NCBI GenBank assembly: GCA_037443945.1
Contig: JBBINH010000079.1
Coordinates: 1 to 9,558, forward strand
Origin: SSF26 sp037443945
GTDB taxonomy: Bacteria; Chloroflexota; Anaerolineae; J102
Length of the DNA: 9,558 nucleotides
Reading direction: 5' to 3'
Shown: positions 1 through 6,601 of the stretch, piece after piece
Position numbering within the stretch: position 1 is the stretch's first letter
How the letters are laid out: every line of letters starts with the position of its first letter
Made by a program: the position numbers and the translations under genes
The notes under the pieces: generated by a model
Seen by the model: only the letters and a program-made list of their open reading frames with translations
Database searches by the model: none
What the model was told of the DNA's origin: nothing

Positions 1-192
1 AGGGGGCCGCCCGGCCGCCCCTTTCCCTCCGCCTGGCGATCCCTTGCCTTGACGGCGCGCAACCACGCCTGGTCCCCTGGGCCGCGGACGAGCCCTGGCG
101 CCCCTATCGTCATGCCCCGCCGGCACGGCACGGCATGGTGCCGACCGTCACCGGAGCGCCGGCATGGCAGAGTGGCCTCATGCGATGGGGGT
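1..192. other. non-coding or unresolved window edge
   Basis: No convincing gene is visible here. An open frame runs through from base 49 into the membrane-protein gene, but its first 70 or so residues are rich in Arg, Pro and Gly with no domain, and the strong ribosome binding site at 256-262 argues that translation begins at 268. A small GC hairpin (GGGGC at 3-7 with GCCCC at 17-21, then TTT) could be the tail of an upstream terminator. CGGCAC at 126-131 can pair with GTGCCG at 138-143. Neither is strong enough to call. Confidence 0.4.
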
Positions 193-221
193 TTGCGCGA
201 GATGCGCTTTATCGTTACGAT
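193..221 (+). promoter_or_regulatory. possible sigma-70-type promoter of the membrane protein gene
   Basis: TTGCGC (193-198) is followed after 17 bases by TACGAT (216-221). The match is modest (3 of 6 and 4 of 6), but the spacing is ideal and it would give a leader of about 40 bases carrying the ribosome binding site at 256-262. The -10 overlaps a small palindrome (ATCGT, T, ACGAT at 211-221). Confidence 0.3.
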
Positions 222-255
222 GTACCGACGAGATTACCCGCCGATATTCATTCTC

Positions 256-262
256 AGGAGGT
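256..262 (+). promoter_or_regulatory. ribosome binding site that sets the start at 268
   Basis: AGGAGGT lies five bases before the ATG at 268. It is a full Shine-Dalgarno match and selects this ATG over the much longer upstream reading of the same frame, whose extra residues have no protein-like character. Confidence 0.8.
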
Positions 263-267
263 CAATC

Positions 268-609
268 ATGAACCGTTCCACCCTTCGTCTTCTTATCGCC
301 ATCTTAACCCTTCTCACCGCCCTCATCCATTTAGCCATAGGAGGCGCAACATTCGCCGAAAATCTCGGACGTTTGCTGGTGCTCAACGGCATCGGCTACT
401 TGGCCCTCCTGGTAGCTTTCTGGTTCAACATCCCCAAAGGGCAAGAGCGCACCGTGGGATGGGTATTGATCGCCTACGCCGCCGTCACGATTGTGGCGTA
501 TTTCGTGTCCTGGGGTTTGAAAGGCTTTAGCCAGCCCGTGGGCATACTGACCAAAGTCATCGAGGTGTTGCTCATCGTCGCCGTTTTCCGGCATATGCGC
601 TCGACCTGA
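268..609 (+). CDS. small four-helix integral membrane protein, function unknown
   Basis: A 113-residue protein that is almost entirely membrane-embedded. Hydrophobic segments lie at about residues 5-26, 36-53, 62-82 and 90-107, joined by short loops; the loop at 54-61 is charged and polar (IPKGQERT). There is no cleavable signal peptide, catalytic motif or metal-binding cluster. I know proteins of this shape only as hypothetical proteins and cannot name a family or function. The start at 268 is fixed by AGGAGGT at 256-262. The gene appears to be transcribed alone: a possible promoter lies at 193-221 and a very stable hairpin begins 15 bases after the stop. That it is a real gene is well supported by the ribosome binding site, the regular helix pattern and the downstream hairpin. 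Confidence 0.8.
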   Translation: MNRSTLRLLIAILTLLTALIHLAIGGATFAENLGRLLVLNGIGYLALLVAFWFNIPKGQERTVGWVLIAYAAVTIVAYFVSWGLKGFSQPVGILTKVIEVLLIVAVFRHMRST

Positions 610-624
610 GTCATCTGCTCTATC

Positions 625-660
625 GTCGGTGTCGGCGGCAGCTCCGCCGCCGACACCGGC
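625..660 (+). terminator. strong GC hairpin after the membrane protein gene
   Basis: Bases 625-639 pair with 646-660 in a 15 bp stem containing one G-T pair, closing a six-base loop (AGCTCC). It begins 15 bases after the stop codon, where a terminator is expected. The following bases (TGTCCGTCTG) do not form a U-run, so it may instead slow RNA polymerase or protect the mRNA 3' end. Confidence 0.5.
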
Positions 661-700
661 TGTCCGTCTGAACTCGGCTTCGTAAGGTGTAGAGCGGTGG

Positions 701-780
701 GGCTTGGCGTTCACCAAGCCATGACCGGAGCTGTTAACCCCGGTTCGCCGCTTGAGGTCAATCGGTGGGGTTGGGCCGAT
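701..780 (+). other. run of three inverted repeats before the methyltransferase gene
   Basis: Three short inverted repeats follow one another: GGCTTGG/CCAAGCC (701-707 with 714-720, six-base loop), ACCGG/CCGGT (724-728 with 740-744) and ATCGG/CCGAT (761-765 with 776-780). With the stable stem at 625-660, most of this intergenic stretch can fold. Each of the last two stems could arise by chance in GC-rich DNA; the run of four is what stands out. It does not match any riboswitch I recognise. Confidence 0.3.
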
Positions 781-800
781 CGACTCTATAGCCTGATGCG

Positions 801-1751
801 ATGGCTACGTTCGATTCGGATTTCCCATTGCCAACAAACGCCTTCATCCGCTATCTGGCCGCCAAGAAAACCGTTGATGATCGCGCCCTCAATCGGCAGG
901 TGTGGGCTGCTTTCGAGCAGGCGGTGACCGCGCGAGCGCAGCCGTTGCGGGTGCTCGAAATCGGCGCCGGCATCGGCACCATGATCGAACGGACACTGGC
1001 GGCCGGTTTATGGCAACAGGCCGAGTATACCGCGCTCGACGTTGATGCCACCCTCATCGCTGCTGCTCGCCTGCGGGTGCCGAACTGGGCGATGGCCCAT
1101 GGCTGGAAGGTTATGGACATGGGCGACACCTTGCGCCTGTCCTCTCAAAACCGCCATATCGACCTACGGTTCACAGTGGCCGATTGTTTCGATTTTGCCC
1201 GCGCCCAGGCCGGGCGCCGCACGTGGGATGTGCTTCTGGCCCACGCCTTTCTCGATCTGGTCGATCTCCCGACTGCCCTCCCCTTGTTTCTGGATCTGCT
1301 GCGGCCGGGGGGTCTGTTTTATTTCACCTTGACGTTCGACGGCGTCACGGCCTTTCAGCCGGAGCTTGACCCTCGCTTCGAGGCCCGGTTGGAGGCGGCT
1401 TATCACGGCACGATGGACGCGCGGCGGGTAGCAGGACGGCCGTCCGGCGATAGTCGTAGCGGCCGCCATCTCCTGGCCCTGCTGATGTCGCTGCCCGTCA
1501 CCCTCCTGGCGGCTGGTCCTTCGGATTGGCTGGTTTGGCCGCAGGACGGCCGTTATCCGGCCGATGAGGCCTTCTTCCTGCATGCCATCGTGGACACGGT
1601 AGGCAGAGCTCTGGCCGGGCATCCGGACATCGACCCCGAACGCCTGGCCACCTGGCTGCGCGTCCGTCATGCCCAAATCGAACGGGGCGAGCTCATCTAT
1701 CTGGCCCATCAGCTCGATGTCTTAGGTCGGGTGGACGCCGGCGCAACCTGA
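801..1751 (+). CDS. class I SAM-dependent methyltransferase, substrate unknown
   Basis: A 316-residue cytosolic protein with a Rossmann-type methyltransferase fold. Motif I, which binds the methionine part of SAM, is LEIGAGIGT at residues 52-60. An acidic strand end suited to the SAM ribose follows (TALDVDATL, near 80). A motif IV-like stretch (WDVLLAHAFLDLVD) and the post-motif LLRPGGLFYFTL complete the core. The C-terminal third does not resemble a substrate domain I can name, so small-molecule, protein or lipid substrates all remain possible. No Shine-Dalgarno precedes the ATG; the upstream ATG at 796 is in another frame. A -10-like TCTATAGC at 785-792 would put the transcript start within about two bases of the ATG, implying a leaderless mRNA, but no matching -35 is evident. 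The phosphatase gene downstream has its own promoter, so shared function cannot be inferred. Confidence 0.9.
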   Translation: MATFDSDFPLPTNAFIRYLAAKKTVDDRALNRQVWAAFEQAVTARAQPLRVLEIGAGIGTMIERTLAAGLWQQAEYTALDVDATLIAAARLRVPNWAMAHGWKVMDMGDTLRLSSQNRHIDLRFTVADCFDFARAQAGRRTWDVLLAHAFLDLVDLPTALPLFLDLLRPGGLFYFTLTFDGVTAFQPELDPRFEARLEAAYHGTMDARRVAGRPSGDSRSGRHLLALLMSLPVTLLAAGPSDWLVWPQDGRYPADEAFFLHAIVDTVGRALAGHPDIDPERLATWLRVRHAQIERGELIYLAHQLDVLGRVDAGAT

Positions 1752-1799
1752 GCGCCTGTGGCCTGGGTGGGAACAACCGCTCGTGGTTATCGCCATCAC

Positions 1800-1828
1800 T
1801 AGACAAGGCAGGCACGGCTACGGATAAT
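1800..1828 (+). promoter_or_regulatory. sigma-70-type promoter of the IMPase gene, likely leaderless
   Basis: TAGACA (1800-1805) is followed after exactly 17 bases by GATAAT (1823-1828); each hexamer matches consensus at five of six positions. The predicted start is about 1835, two bases before the ATG at 1837. GGAGG at 1829-1833 lies next to the -10, would be mostly or wholly outside such a transcript, and is only three bases from the ATG, which is too close for normal Shine-Dalgarno use. Confidence 0.75.
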
Positions 1829-1836
1829 GGAGGCCG

Positions 1837-2691
1837 ATGCCCATCGAACTCCCCGTTGCCCCCGATTTCCCCTATCGTGAAGCCTTGCTAACTGCTGTGA
1901 TGCTGGCGCAACAGGCCGGCGAGCTGCTCTTGAGCATCCATCGTCAGGGGCCTCGTCGTGTCGTGACCAAGAGTACCGGGGTTGATCTGCTGACCGAGGC
2001 CGATCTGGCCAGTCAGGCGTTGATCGTGACCGAGCTGAGTCGTCGCTTTCCCGACCACGGCATCCTGGCCGAAGAGGACACCGGCGGCCATCACGATGCT
2101 GCAGGCGGAGCCCTGTGGCTGGTGGACCCCCTGGACGGCACGACCAATTTTGCCCATCGTTTTCCCGTTTTTGCCGTGTCCATTGCCCTGTGGGTGGACG
2201 GTCGGCCTCAGATCGGGGTCGTACAGGATGTGGTGCGCGAACGCACCTATTGGGCGGCGGCAGGCCAGGGCGCCTGGCTGGCCGGTGAGCGGCGTTTGCA
2301 GGTCTCGGCGGTGAGCGATTTGCGCCAAAGCCTGCTGGCCACCGGTTTCCCTTACAGTCGTGCCCTCCATACCGATAACAACCTGGCCGAATTCAACGCC
2401 CTCATGCCGGCCACGCGCGGGGTGCGTCGGGCCGGCTCGGCCGCTCTGGACATGGCCTGGGTGGCCGACGGCCGTCTCGACGGCTATTGGGAACCTTATC
2501 TGGCGCCCTGGGATTGGGCCGCAGGGATCCTGCTGGTCGGCGAAGCCGGGGGAACGGTCAGCGACTACGGCGGCGGGCCGCTTCATCTGGGCAGTCGTAC
2601 GATAGTGGCCAGCAACGGCCGGGTGCATCCCGCTCTATTGGCGACGATTCAAGAAGCTCGACGTCGGGCAGGCCTGCCGGTCGTGCTATAA
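1837..2691 (+). CDS. suhB: inositol-1-monophosphatase family phosphatase
   Basis: A 284-residue enzyme of the Mg2+-dependent, lithium-sensitive inositol monophosphatase superfamily, which hydrolyses small sugar or polyol phosphates in the cytosol. The metal site is complete: AEED with Glu79 and Glu80, the motif DPLDGTTNF with Asp97 and Asp100, and the second signature WDWAAGILLVGEAGG with Trp225 and Asp226. Length and motif order are normal for SuhB/IMPA-like proteins. Motifs alone do not separate myo-inositol phosphatase from histidinol-phosphate, fructose-1,6-bisphosphate or PAP phosphatases of this superfamily, so the symbol is a family label. The ATG at 1837 sits about two bases after the predicted transcript start of a strong promoter. 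The stop codon lies inside the -10 of the next gene, so the TPR gene probably has an independent start as well as possible read-through. Confidence 0.95.
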   Translation: MPIELPVAPDFPYREALLTAVMLAQQAGELLLSIHRQGPRRVVTKSTGVDLLTEADLASQALIVTELSRRFPDHGILAEEDTGGHHDAAGGALWLVDPLDGTTNFAHRFPVFAVSIALWVDGRPQIGVVQDVVRERTYWAAAGQGAWLAGERRLQVSAVSDLRQSLLATGFPYSRALHTDNNLAEFNALMPATRGVRRAGSAALDMAWVADGRLDGYWEPYLAPWDWAAGILLVGEAGGTVSDYGGGPLHLGSRTIVASNGRVHPALLATIQEARRRAGLPVVL

Positions 2692-2692
2692 T
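2684..2692 (+). promoter_or_regulatory. extended -10 promoter of the TPR gene, overlapping the IMPase stop
   Basis: TGC followed by a perfect TATAAT (2687-2692) forms a consensus extended -10. No good -35 exists at 16-18 bases, which extended -10 promoters tolerate. The hexamer contains the TAA stop of the IMPase gene (2689-2691). The predicted start near 2699 leaves a leader of about 50 bases before the ATG at 2749. Confidence 0.55.
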
Positions 2693-2748
2693 GGCGTCGC
2701 TGCTCTTATCCTTGTCTGACCCCAATCGGCCGATTCTCTCTCGGCGTT

Positions 2749-3870
2749 ATGTACATCACCGATAGCCGCAAGCGTCGTCGTCGACGACGCCGTTATCGCT
2801 TTCTTTTCGGTTTGACCATCTTGGGCCTGATGGCTTTGGCGTTATTACGCCGACCGGGCCTGCTGCCCAACCCCTTCCAACCCACTCCTACTCCCACTCC
2901 GGCCCCGGCCATGTTCCTGCTTGCCGCCGATCTGGCCTATCAGGAAGGTCGGTTGGACGATGCCATCGCTGCCTATCAGGACTATCTGGCGCTGGTGCCC
3001 ACAGAGGCTACGGTCTGGGCCGAGATGGCTCGTCTCCAGGTGTGGAATGGAGATTACACCGCTGCGCTTGCCAATGCGCGCGAGGCGGTGCGGCTCGATG
3101 AGGAAGAGCCGTATCACTTGGCCGTCCTGGCCTGGGCGCTTGATTGGAATCGAAGCTACAACGAAGCGATCGCTCTGGCGCTCAACGCCGTCGATCGGGC
3201 ACCGCAATCGGCGCTGGCCCGTGCGTATTTAGCCGAGGTTTATGCCGATATCGGCAACTGGCCCCGCGCTCTGGAAGAAGCGCAGGAAGCCGTCCGCCTC
3301 GATCCACAAAGCCCGGATGCCCAGCGTGCCCTGGGCTATGCCTATCACGTGCAGGGTAAATACCGGGAGGCCCTGAAGGCGTATGCCGCCGCCATCGAGG
3401 TAGCACCCCAGCTGGCCCGGCTTTATTATGAACAGGGCCAAAACTACATGGCGTTGCAGAATTATTCTGCGGCCATCGAGGCCTTTCGACAGGCCGTCAA
3501 GGTCAATCCCAGGTTCGCCGTTGCCTACGACGGCTTGGGATGGGCCTATTATTACCAGGGCGACCCGGAACGCGCGGTGATCGAACTGCAACGGGCCGTG
3601 GATTTGGATCCCACCGTCGCCGAAGCCTGGGCCCATTTGGGCATGGCCCTCTATCGCCGTCAGCGTTATGAAGATGCCGTTGAACCCTTGCGCAAGGCCA
3701 TTGCCATGGGTGCCGACAACGAGGCCTATTACTATACCCTCGGCCTGGCCTACATCTACGGCGAGCCGCGCAACTGCGAAGAAGCGATCCCGTGGCTGGA
3801 AAAGGCTTTGGAAAAAAATCCCGCTTCCCAACCGGCTTTGGTGGGCTTAGACACCTGTCGCCAGAGCTGA
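2749..3870 (+). CDS. membrane-anchored TPR-repeat protein
   Basis: A 373-residue protein in three parts. Residues 1-17 are extremely basic (RKRRRRRRRYR). Residues 18-33 (FLFGLTILGLMALALL) form one hydrophobic helix, and 41-53 form a Pro/Thr linker (NPFQPTPTPTPAP). The rest, from about 54, is a solenoid of roughly nine 34-residue tetratricopeptide repeats with the usual small and aromatic positions and Pro at repeat ends (for example GNWPRALEEAQEAVRLDPQS). By the positive-inside rule the Arg cluster stays in the cytosol and the helix is an uncleaved signal anchor, so the TPR domain should lie outside the membrane as a protein-binding scaffold. The partner is unknown. No Shine-Dalgarno precedes the ATG; the start is supported by the basic-helix-linker order, and a start at the Met within the helix would destroy the anchor. 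It precedes the groESL promoter and is probably not co-regulated with it. Confidence 0.9.
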   Translation: MYITDSRKRRRRRRRYRFLFGLTILGLMALALLRRPGLLPNPFQPTPTPTPAPAMFLLAADLAYQEGRLDDAIAAYQDYLALVPTEATVWAEMARLQVWNGDYTAALANAREAVRLDEEEPYHLAVLAWALDWNRSYNEAIALALNAVDRAPQSALARAYLAEVYADIGNWPRALEEAQEAVRLDPQSPDAQRALGYAYHVQGKYREALKAYAAAIEVAPQLARLYYEQGQNYMALQNYSAAIEAFRQAVKVNPRFAVAYDGLGWAYYYQGDPERAVIELQRAVDLDPTVAEAWAHLGMALYRRQRYEDAVEPLRKAIAMGADNEAYYYTLGLAYIYGEPRNCEEAIPWLEKALEKNPASQPALVGLDTCRQS

Positions 3871-3903
3871 AGCCGCTCCGACCACGACTGCCATAGGGAA
3901 TAG

Positions 3904-3955
3904 GAAAAGGGCCACGAACGAACACCCAAAGTGGCCCTCATAAAAAGGCCACAAG
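3904..3955. repeat. direct repeat with a central inverted copy; possible terminator
   Basis: AGGGCCAC (3908-3915) pairs with GTGGCCCT (3931-3938), while GTGGCC (3931-3936) can instead pair with a second GGCCAC (3947-3952). The two hairpins are mutually exclusive. The outer copies form an imperfect direct repeat 37 bases apart, each preceded by an A-run. The position after the TPR gene suits a terminator, but no U-run follows on the plus strand; on the minus strand T-runs follow both stems, yet no minus-strand gene needs them. Confidence 0.4.
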
Positions 3956-3959
3956 GGAC

Positions 3960-3988
3960 TTGACAAGCGGCCTGAGGTTGACTATGAT
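3960..3988 (+). promoter_or_regulatory. sigma-70-type promoter of groES-groEL
   Basis: A consensus TTGACA (3960-3965) is followed after exactly 17 bases by TATGAT (3983-3988, five of six). The predicted start near 3995 places the CIRCE operator at the very 5' end of the transcript. This vegetative promoter plus operator layout fits HrcA repression rather than an alternative heat-shock sigma factor. Confidence 0.9.
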
Positions 3989-3996
3989 GGGCATGG

Positions 3997-4025
3997 TTTA
4001 GCACTCTCGGTCCGAGAGTGCTAAA
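3997..4025. promoter_or_regulatory. CIRCE operator (HrcA binding site)
   Basis: The site holds a perfect CIRCE: TTAGCACTC (3998-4006), nine bases, GAGTGCTAA (4016-4024). In bacteria with HrcA this operator is bound at normal temperature and released on heat shock. Unusually, the spacer (TCGG, T, CCGA) is itself symmetric and one flanking pair also matches, so the whole 29 bases form a perfect palindrome about T4011. In the mRNA it would fold into a long 5' hairpin. Confidence 0.97.
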
Positions 4026-4057
4026 GGAATACGGACGCAATCTCCATTTCATTCCTC

Positions 4058-4064
4058 AGGAGGT
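4058..4064 (+). promoter_or_regulatory. ribosome binding site that sets the groES start
   Basis: AGGAGGT lies ten bases before the ATG at 4075. It excludes the in-frame upstream start at 4018, which falls inside the CIRCE operator and would add residues not found in GroES. Confidence 0.9.
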
Positions 4065-4074
4065 AACAAACCCT

Positions 4075-4365
4075 ATGAAGCTACGACCCCTCGGCGACCG
4101 CGTGGTCGTCCTGCCCATCGAGAAAGAATCTCGCACACCTTCCGGCATCGTGCTCCCTGAAACGGCCAAAGAGAAGCCGCAAGAAGGGCGCGTGGTGGCG
4201 GTCGGTGCAGGCAATCGCAATGATAAAGGTGAGCGCATTGCGCTGGATGTGAAAGTGGATGATGTCGTGCTCTATGCTAAGTATGCCGGCACCGAAGTCA
4301 AACTGGATGATACCAAGTATCTGATCCTGCGGGAAAGCGATATTCTGGCTGTTGTCGAATCCTAA
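4075..4365 (+). CDS. groES: co-chaperonin GroES (Hsp10)
   Basis: A 96-residue GroES of normal length. Seven copies form the lid that closes the GroEL cage in the cytosol during ATP-driven folding. The N-terminal signature KLRPLGDRVVV (residues 2-12) is intact. The mobile loop spans about 16-34 and carries the hydrophobic tripeptide region GIVLP (24-28) that contacts the GroEL apical domain. The C-terminal beta strands (KYAGTEVKL, YLILRESDILAVV) are typical. It is the first gene of a groES-groEL operon with a vegetative promoter at 3960-3988 and a CIRCE operator at 3997-4025, so expression should rise when HrcA releases DNA under heat or protein-folding stress. groEL follows after 64 pyrimidine-rich bases in which I see neither a promoter nor a terminator. 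Confidence 0.99.
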   Translation: MKLRPLGDRVVVLPIEKESRTPSGIVLPETAKEKPQEGRVVAVGAGNRNDKGERIALDVKVDDVVLYAKYAGTEVKLDDTKYLILRESDILAVVES

Positions 4366-4429
4366 TCTCTTTTCCTGCCTCTCATTGTCCTTCCCATCCA
4401 TCCCATTCTCCGTTGAGGAATATTGACCT

Positions 4430-6076
<1,647 letters not shown>

Positions 6077-6099
6077 GGCTGCCTCCTCCGGTATGGTTA

Positions 6100-6138
6100 A
6101 GTGCGTCGCGCCCGCATCGGCGCGACGCACTGTTTTTT
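6100..6138 (+). terminator. intrinsic terminator of groES-groEL
   Basis: A perfect 13 bp stem (6100-6112 with 6119-6131) closes a six-base loop (CGCATC) and is followed by G and six T. It begins 24 bases after the groEL stop and has all the features of a Rho-independent terminator. Confidence 0.95.
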
Positions 6139-6168
6139 GGGGGCTTGGTGCGCCTGTGCCCCCTTGTT
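6139..6168 (+). terminator. possible backup terminator
   Basis: GGGGGC (6139-6144) pairs with GCCCCC (6158-6163); an inner GG/CC pair can extend the fold, and TTGTT follows. It begins directly after the U-run of the main groEL terminator, giving two in tandem. The T-stretch is short. Confidence 0.4.
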
Positions 6169-6391
6169 CCGGCGGACCGCCCAAACGGGATTCAAAGCGC
6201 CGCATTGGGGCCGTTAGAGTAACCTAGAGTAACGACTTACCACCTGGCTTCGCCGTGGTGCACCGATTGGAAAGCGACTCTTTGGAGGACGCCCGCAGCG
6301 CCGGGCATCAGCCTATGCTGACGCTCTGAAGGGTCGACGCAGGCCGACCAAAGGCCGAAGGCCTATGGCGGACGACTTTAGCCGGCGCATA
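6169..6391. other. gene-free, hairpin-rich stretch
   Basis: No coding signal is evident on either strand. Consecutive inverted repeats lie at ACCAC/GTGGT around an inner GGC-TTC-GCC (about 6239-6259), GCCCG/CGGGC (6291-6295, 6302-6306), an eight-position stem with one mismatch (6305-6312, 6317-6324), GGTCG/CGACC (6332-6336, 6345-6349) and AGGCC-GAA-GGCCT (6352-6364). I found no signature of tmRNA, RNase P RNA, SRP RNA or a tRNA. It could be a structured RNA, the 3' region of minus-strand transcripts, or decayed sequence. Confidence 0.4.
6215..6233. repeat. tandem TAGAGTAAC repeat
   Basis: TAGAGTAAC occurs twice (6215-6223 and 6225-6233) with a ten-base period, one DNA helical turn. It could be a pair of half-sites for a DNA-binding protein, but with two copies and no promoter nearby this is only a possibility. 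Confidence 0.35.
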
Positions 6392-6474
6392 TAAAACCGA
6401 AACCCCGGCTGGCGAGACACGGGCCGGGGTTTGGCGAGGAGGAGGAAAGGAGCTTGAGGAGGAACCACCACTTT
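6392..6474 (-). ncRNA. candidate small RNA with CU-rich anti-Shine-Dalgarno stretch
   Basis: On the minus strand an extended -10 (6490-6482) predicts a start near 6474. The transcript would begin with about 40 bases dominated by C and U, containing UUCCUCCUC, CUCCUUU and CCUCCUCCUC, and end at an intrinsic terminator (6434-6393), for a length of about 80 bases. A C/U-rich unpaired arm ahead of a terminator is the layout of small RNAs that pair with ribosome binding sites; AGGAGG-type sites occur at 256-262 and 4058-4064 in this window. No known family is recognised. The alternative is that this is only the terminator region of the trmI-PHP operon, ending 168 bases before it, with an incidental -10. 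Confidence 0.3.
6393..6434 (-). terminator. intrinsic terminator, minus strand
   Basis: Bases 6400-6409 pair perfectly with 6423-6432 and the stem extends by two more pairs across a one-base bulge (6397-6398 with 6433-6434). Read on the minus strand, the stem is followed directly by TTTT (6396-6393); on the plus strand no T-run follows. It can end the candidate small RNA, read-through from the PHP gene, or both. Confidence 0.65.
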
Positions 6475-6481
6475 AATACCA

Positions 6482-6490
6482 ACTATAGCA
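6482..6490 (-). promoter_or_regulatory. possible extended -10 promoter, minus strand
   Basis: Read on the minus strand, TGC is followed by TATAGT (five of six to consensus). No convincing -35 is found at 16-18 bases. It is the same TGC-plus-hexamer form as the element before the TPR gene. The stretch between it and the PHP stop (6491-6601) is AT-richer than its surroundings and holds no gene I can support. Confidence 0.35.
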
Positions 6491-6601
6491 GACAAAACTG
6501 AGAATCGCATGAGCGCCGATTTGGAATTGGTTAAGTAAAAAGCCGGGAAATGTAAGCTATTTTGCCATCACCTCGCCTACACAGGCCCTTCTCGCAGGTT
6601 T

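Noticed and set aside
752..792. TTGAGG (752-757) as the -35 for TATAGC (787-792) before the methyltransferase gene
   Set aside because: The spacing is 29 bases, far outside the usable range; only the -10-like element is kept as a tentative signal.
2691..2765. A 24-codon frame (MASLLLSLSDPNR...) starting at the IMPase stop
   Set aside because: Its ATG overlaps the stop codon and lies upstream of the predicted transcript start near 2699; it has no Shine-Dalgarno and runs into the TPR gene out of frame.
2776..2789. A perfect 14-base palindrome (CGTCGTCGACGACG) near the start of the TPR gene
   Set aside because: It lies within the codons for the poly-Arg stretch and is explained by a switch from CGT to CGA/CGC codons; coding origin is the simpler reading.
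6190..6220. A T-loop-like TTTGAATCC on the minus strand suggesting a tRNA
   Set aside because: The flanking bases do not form a T-stem, and no acceptor, D or anticodon arm is present at the right distances.
6313..6510. A 65-codon minus-strand frame starting at 6510
   Set aside because: It has no ribosome binding site and runs straight through the terminator hairpin at 6393-6434; the product is basic and unlike a folded protein.
6509..6538. A nine-codon frame (MSADLELVK) that could be a leader peptide
   Set aside because: It has no ribosome binding site at a usable distance, no downstream plus-strand gene to regulate, and no run of regulatory codons.
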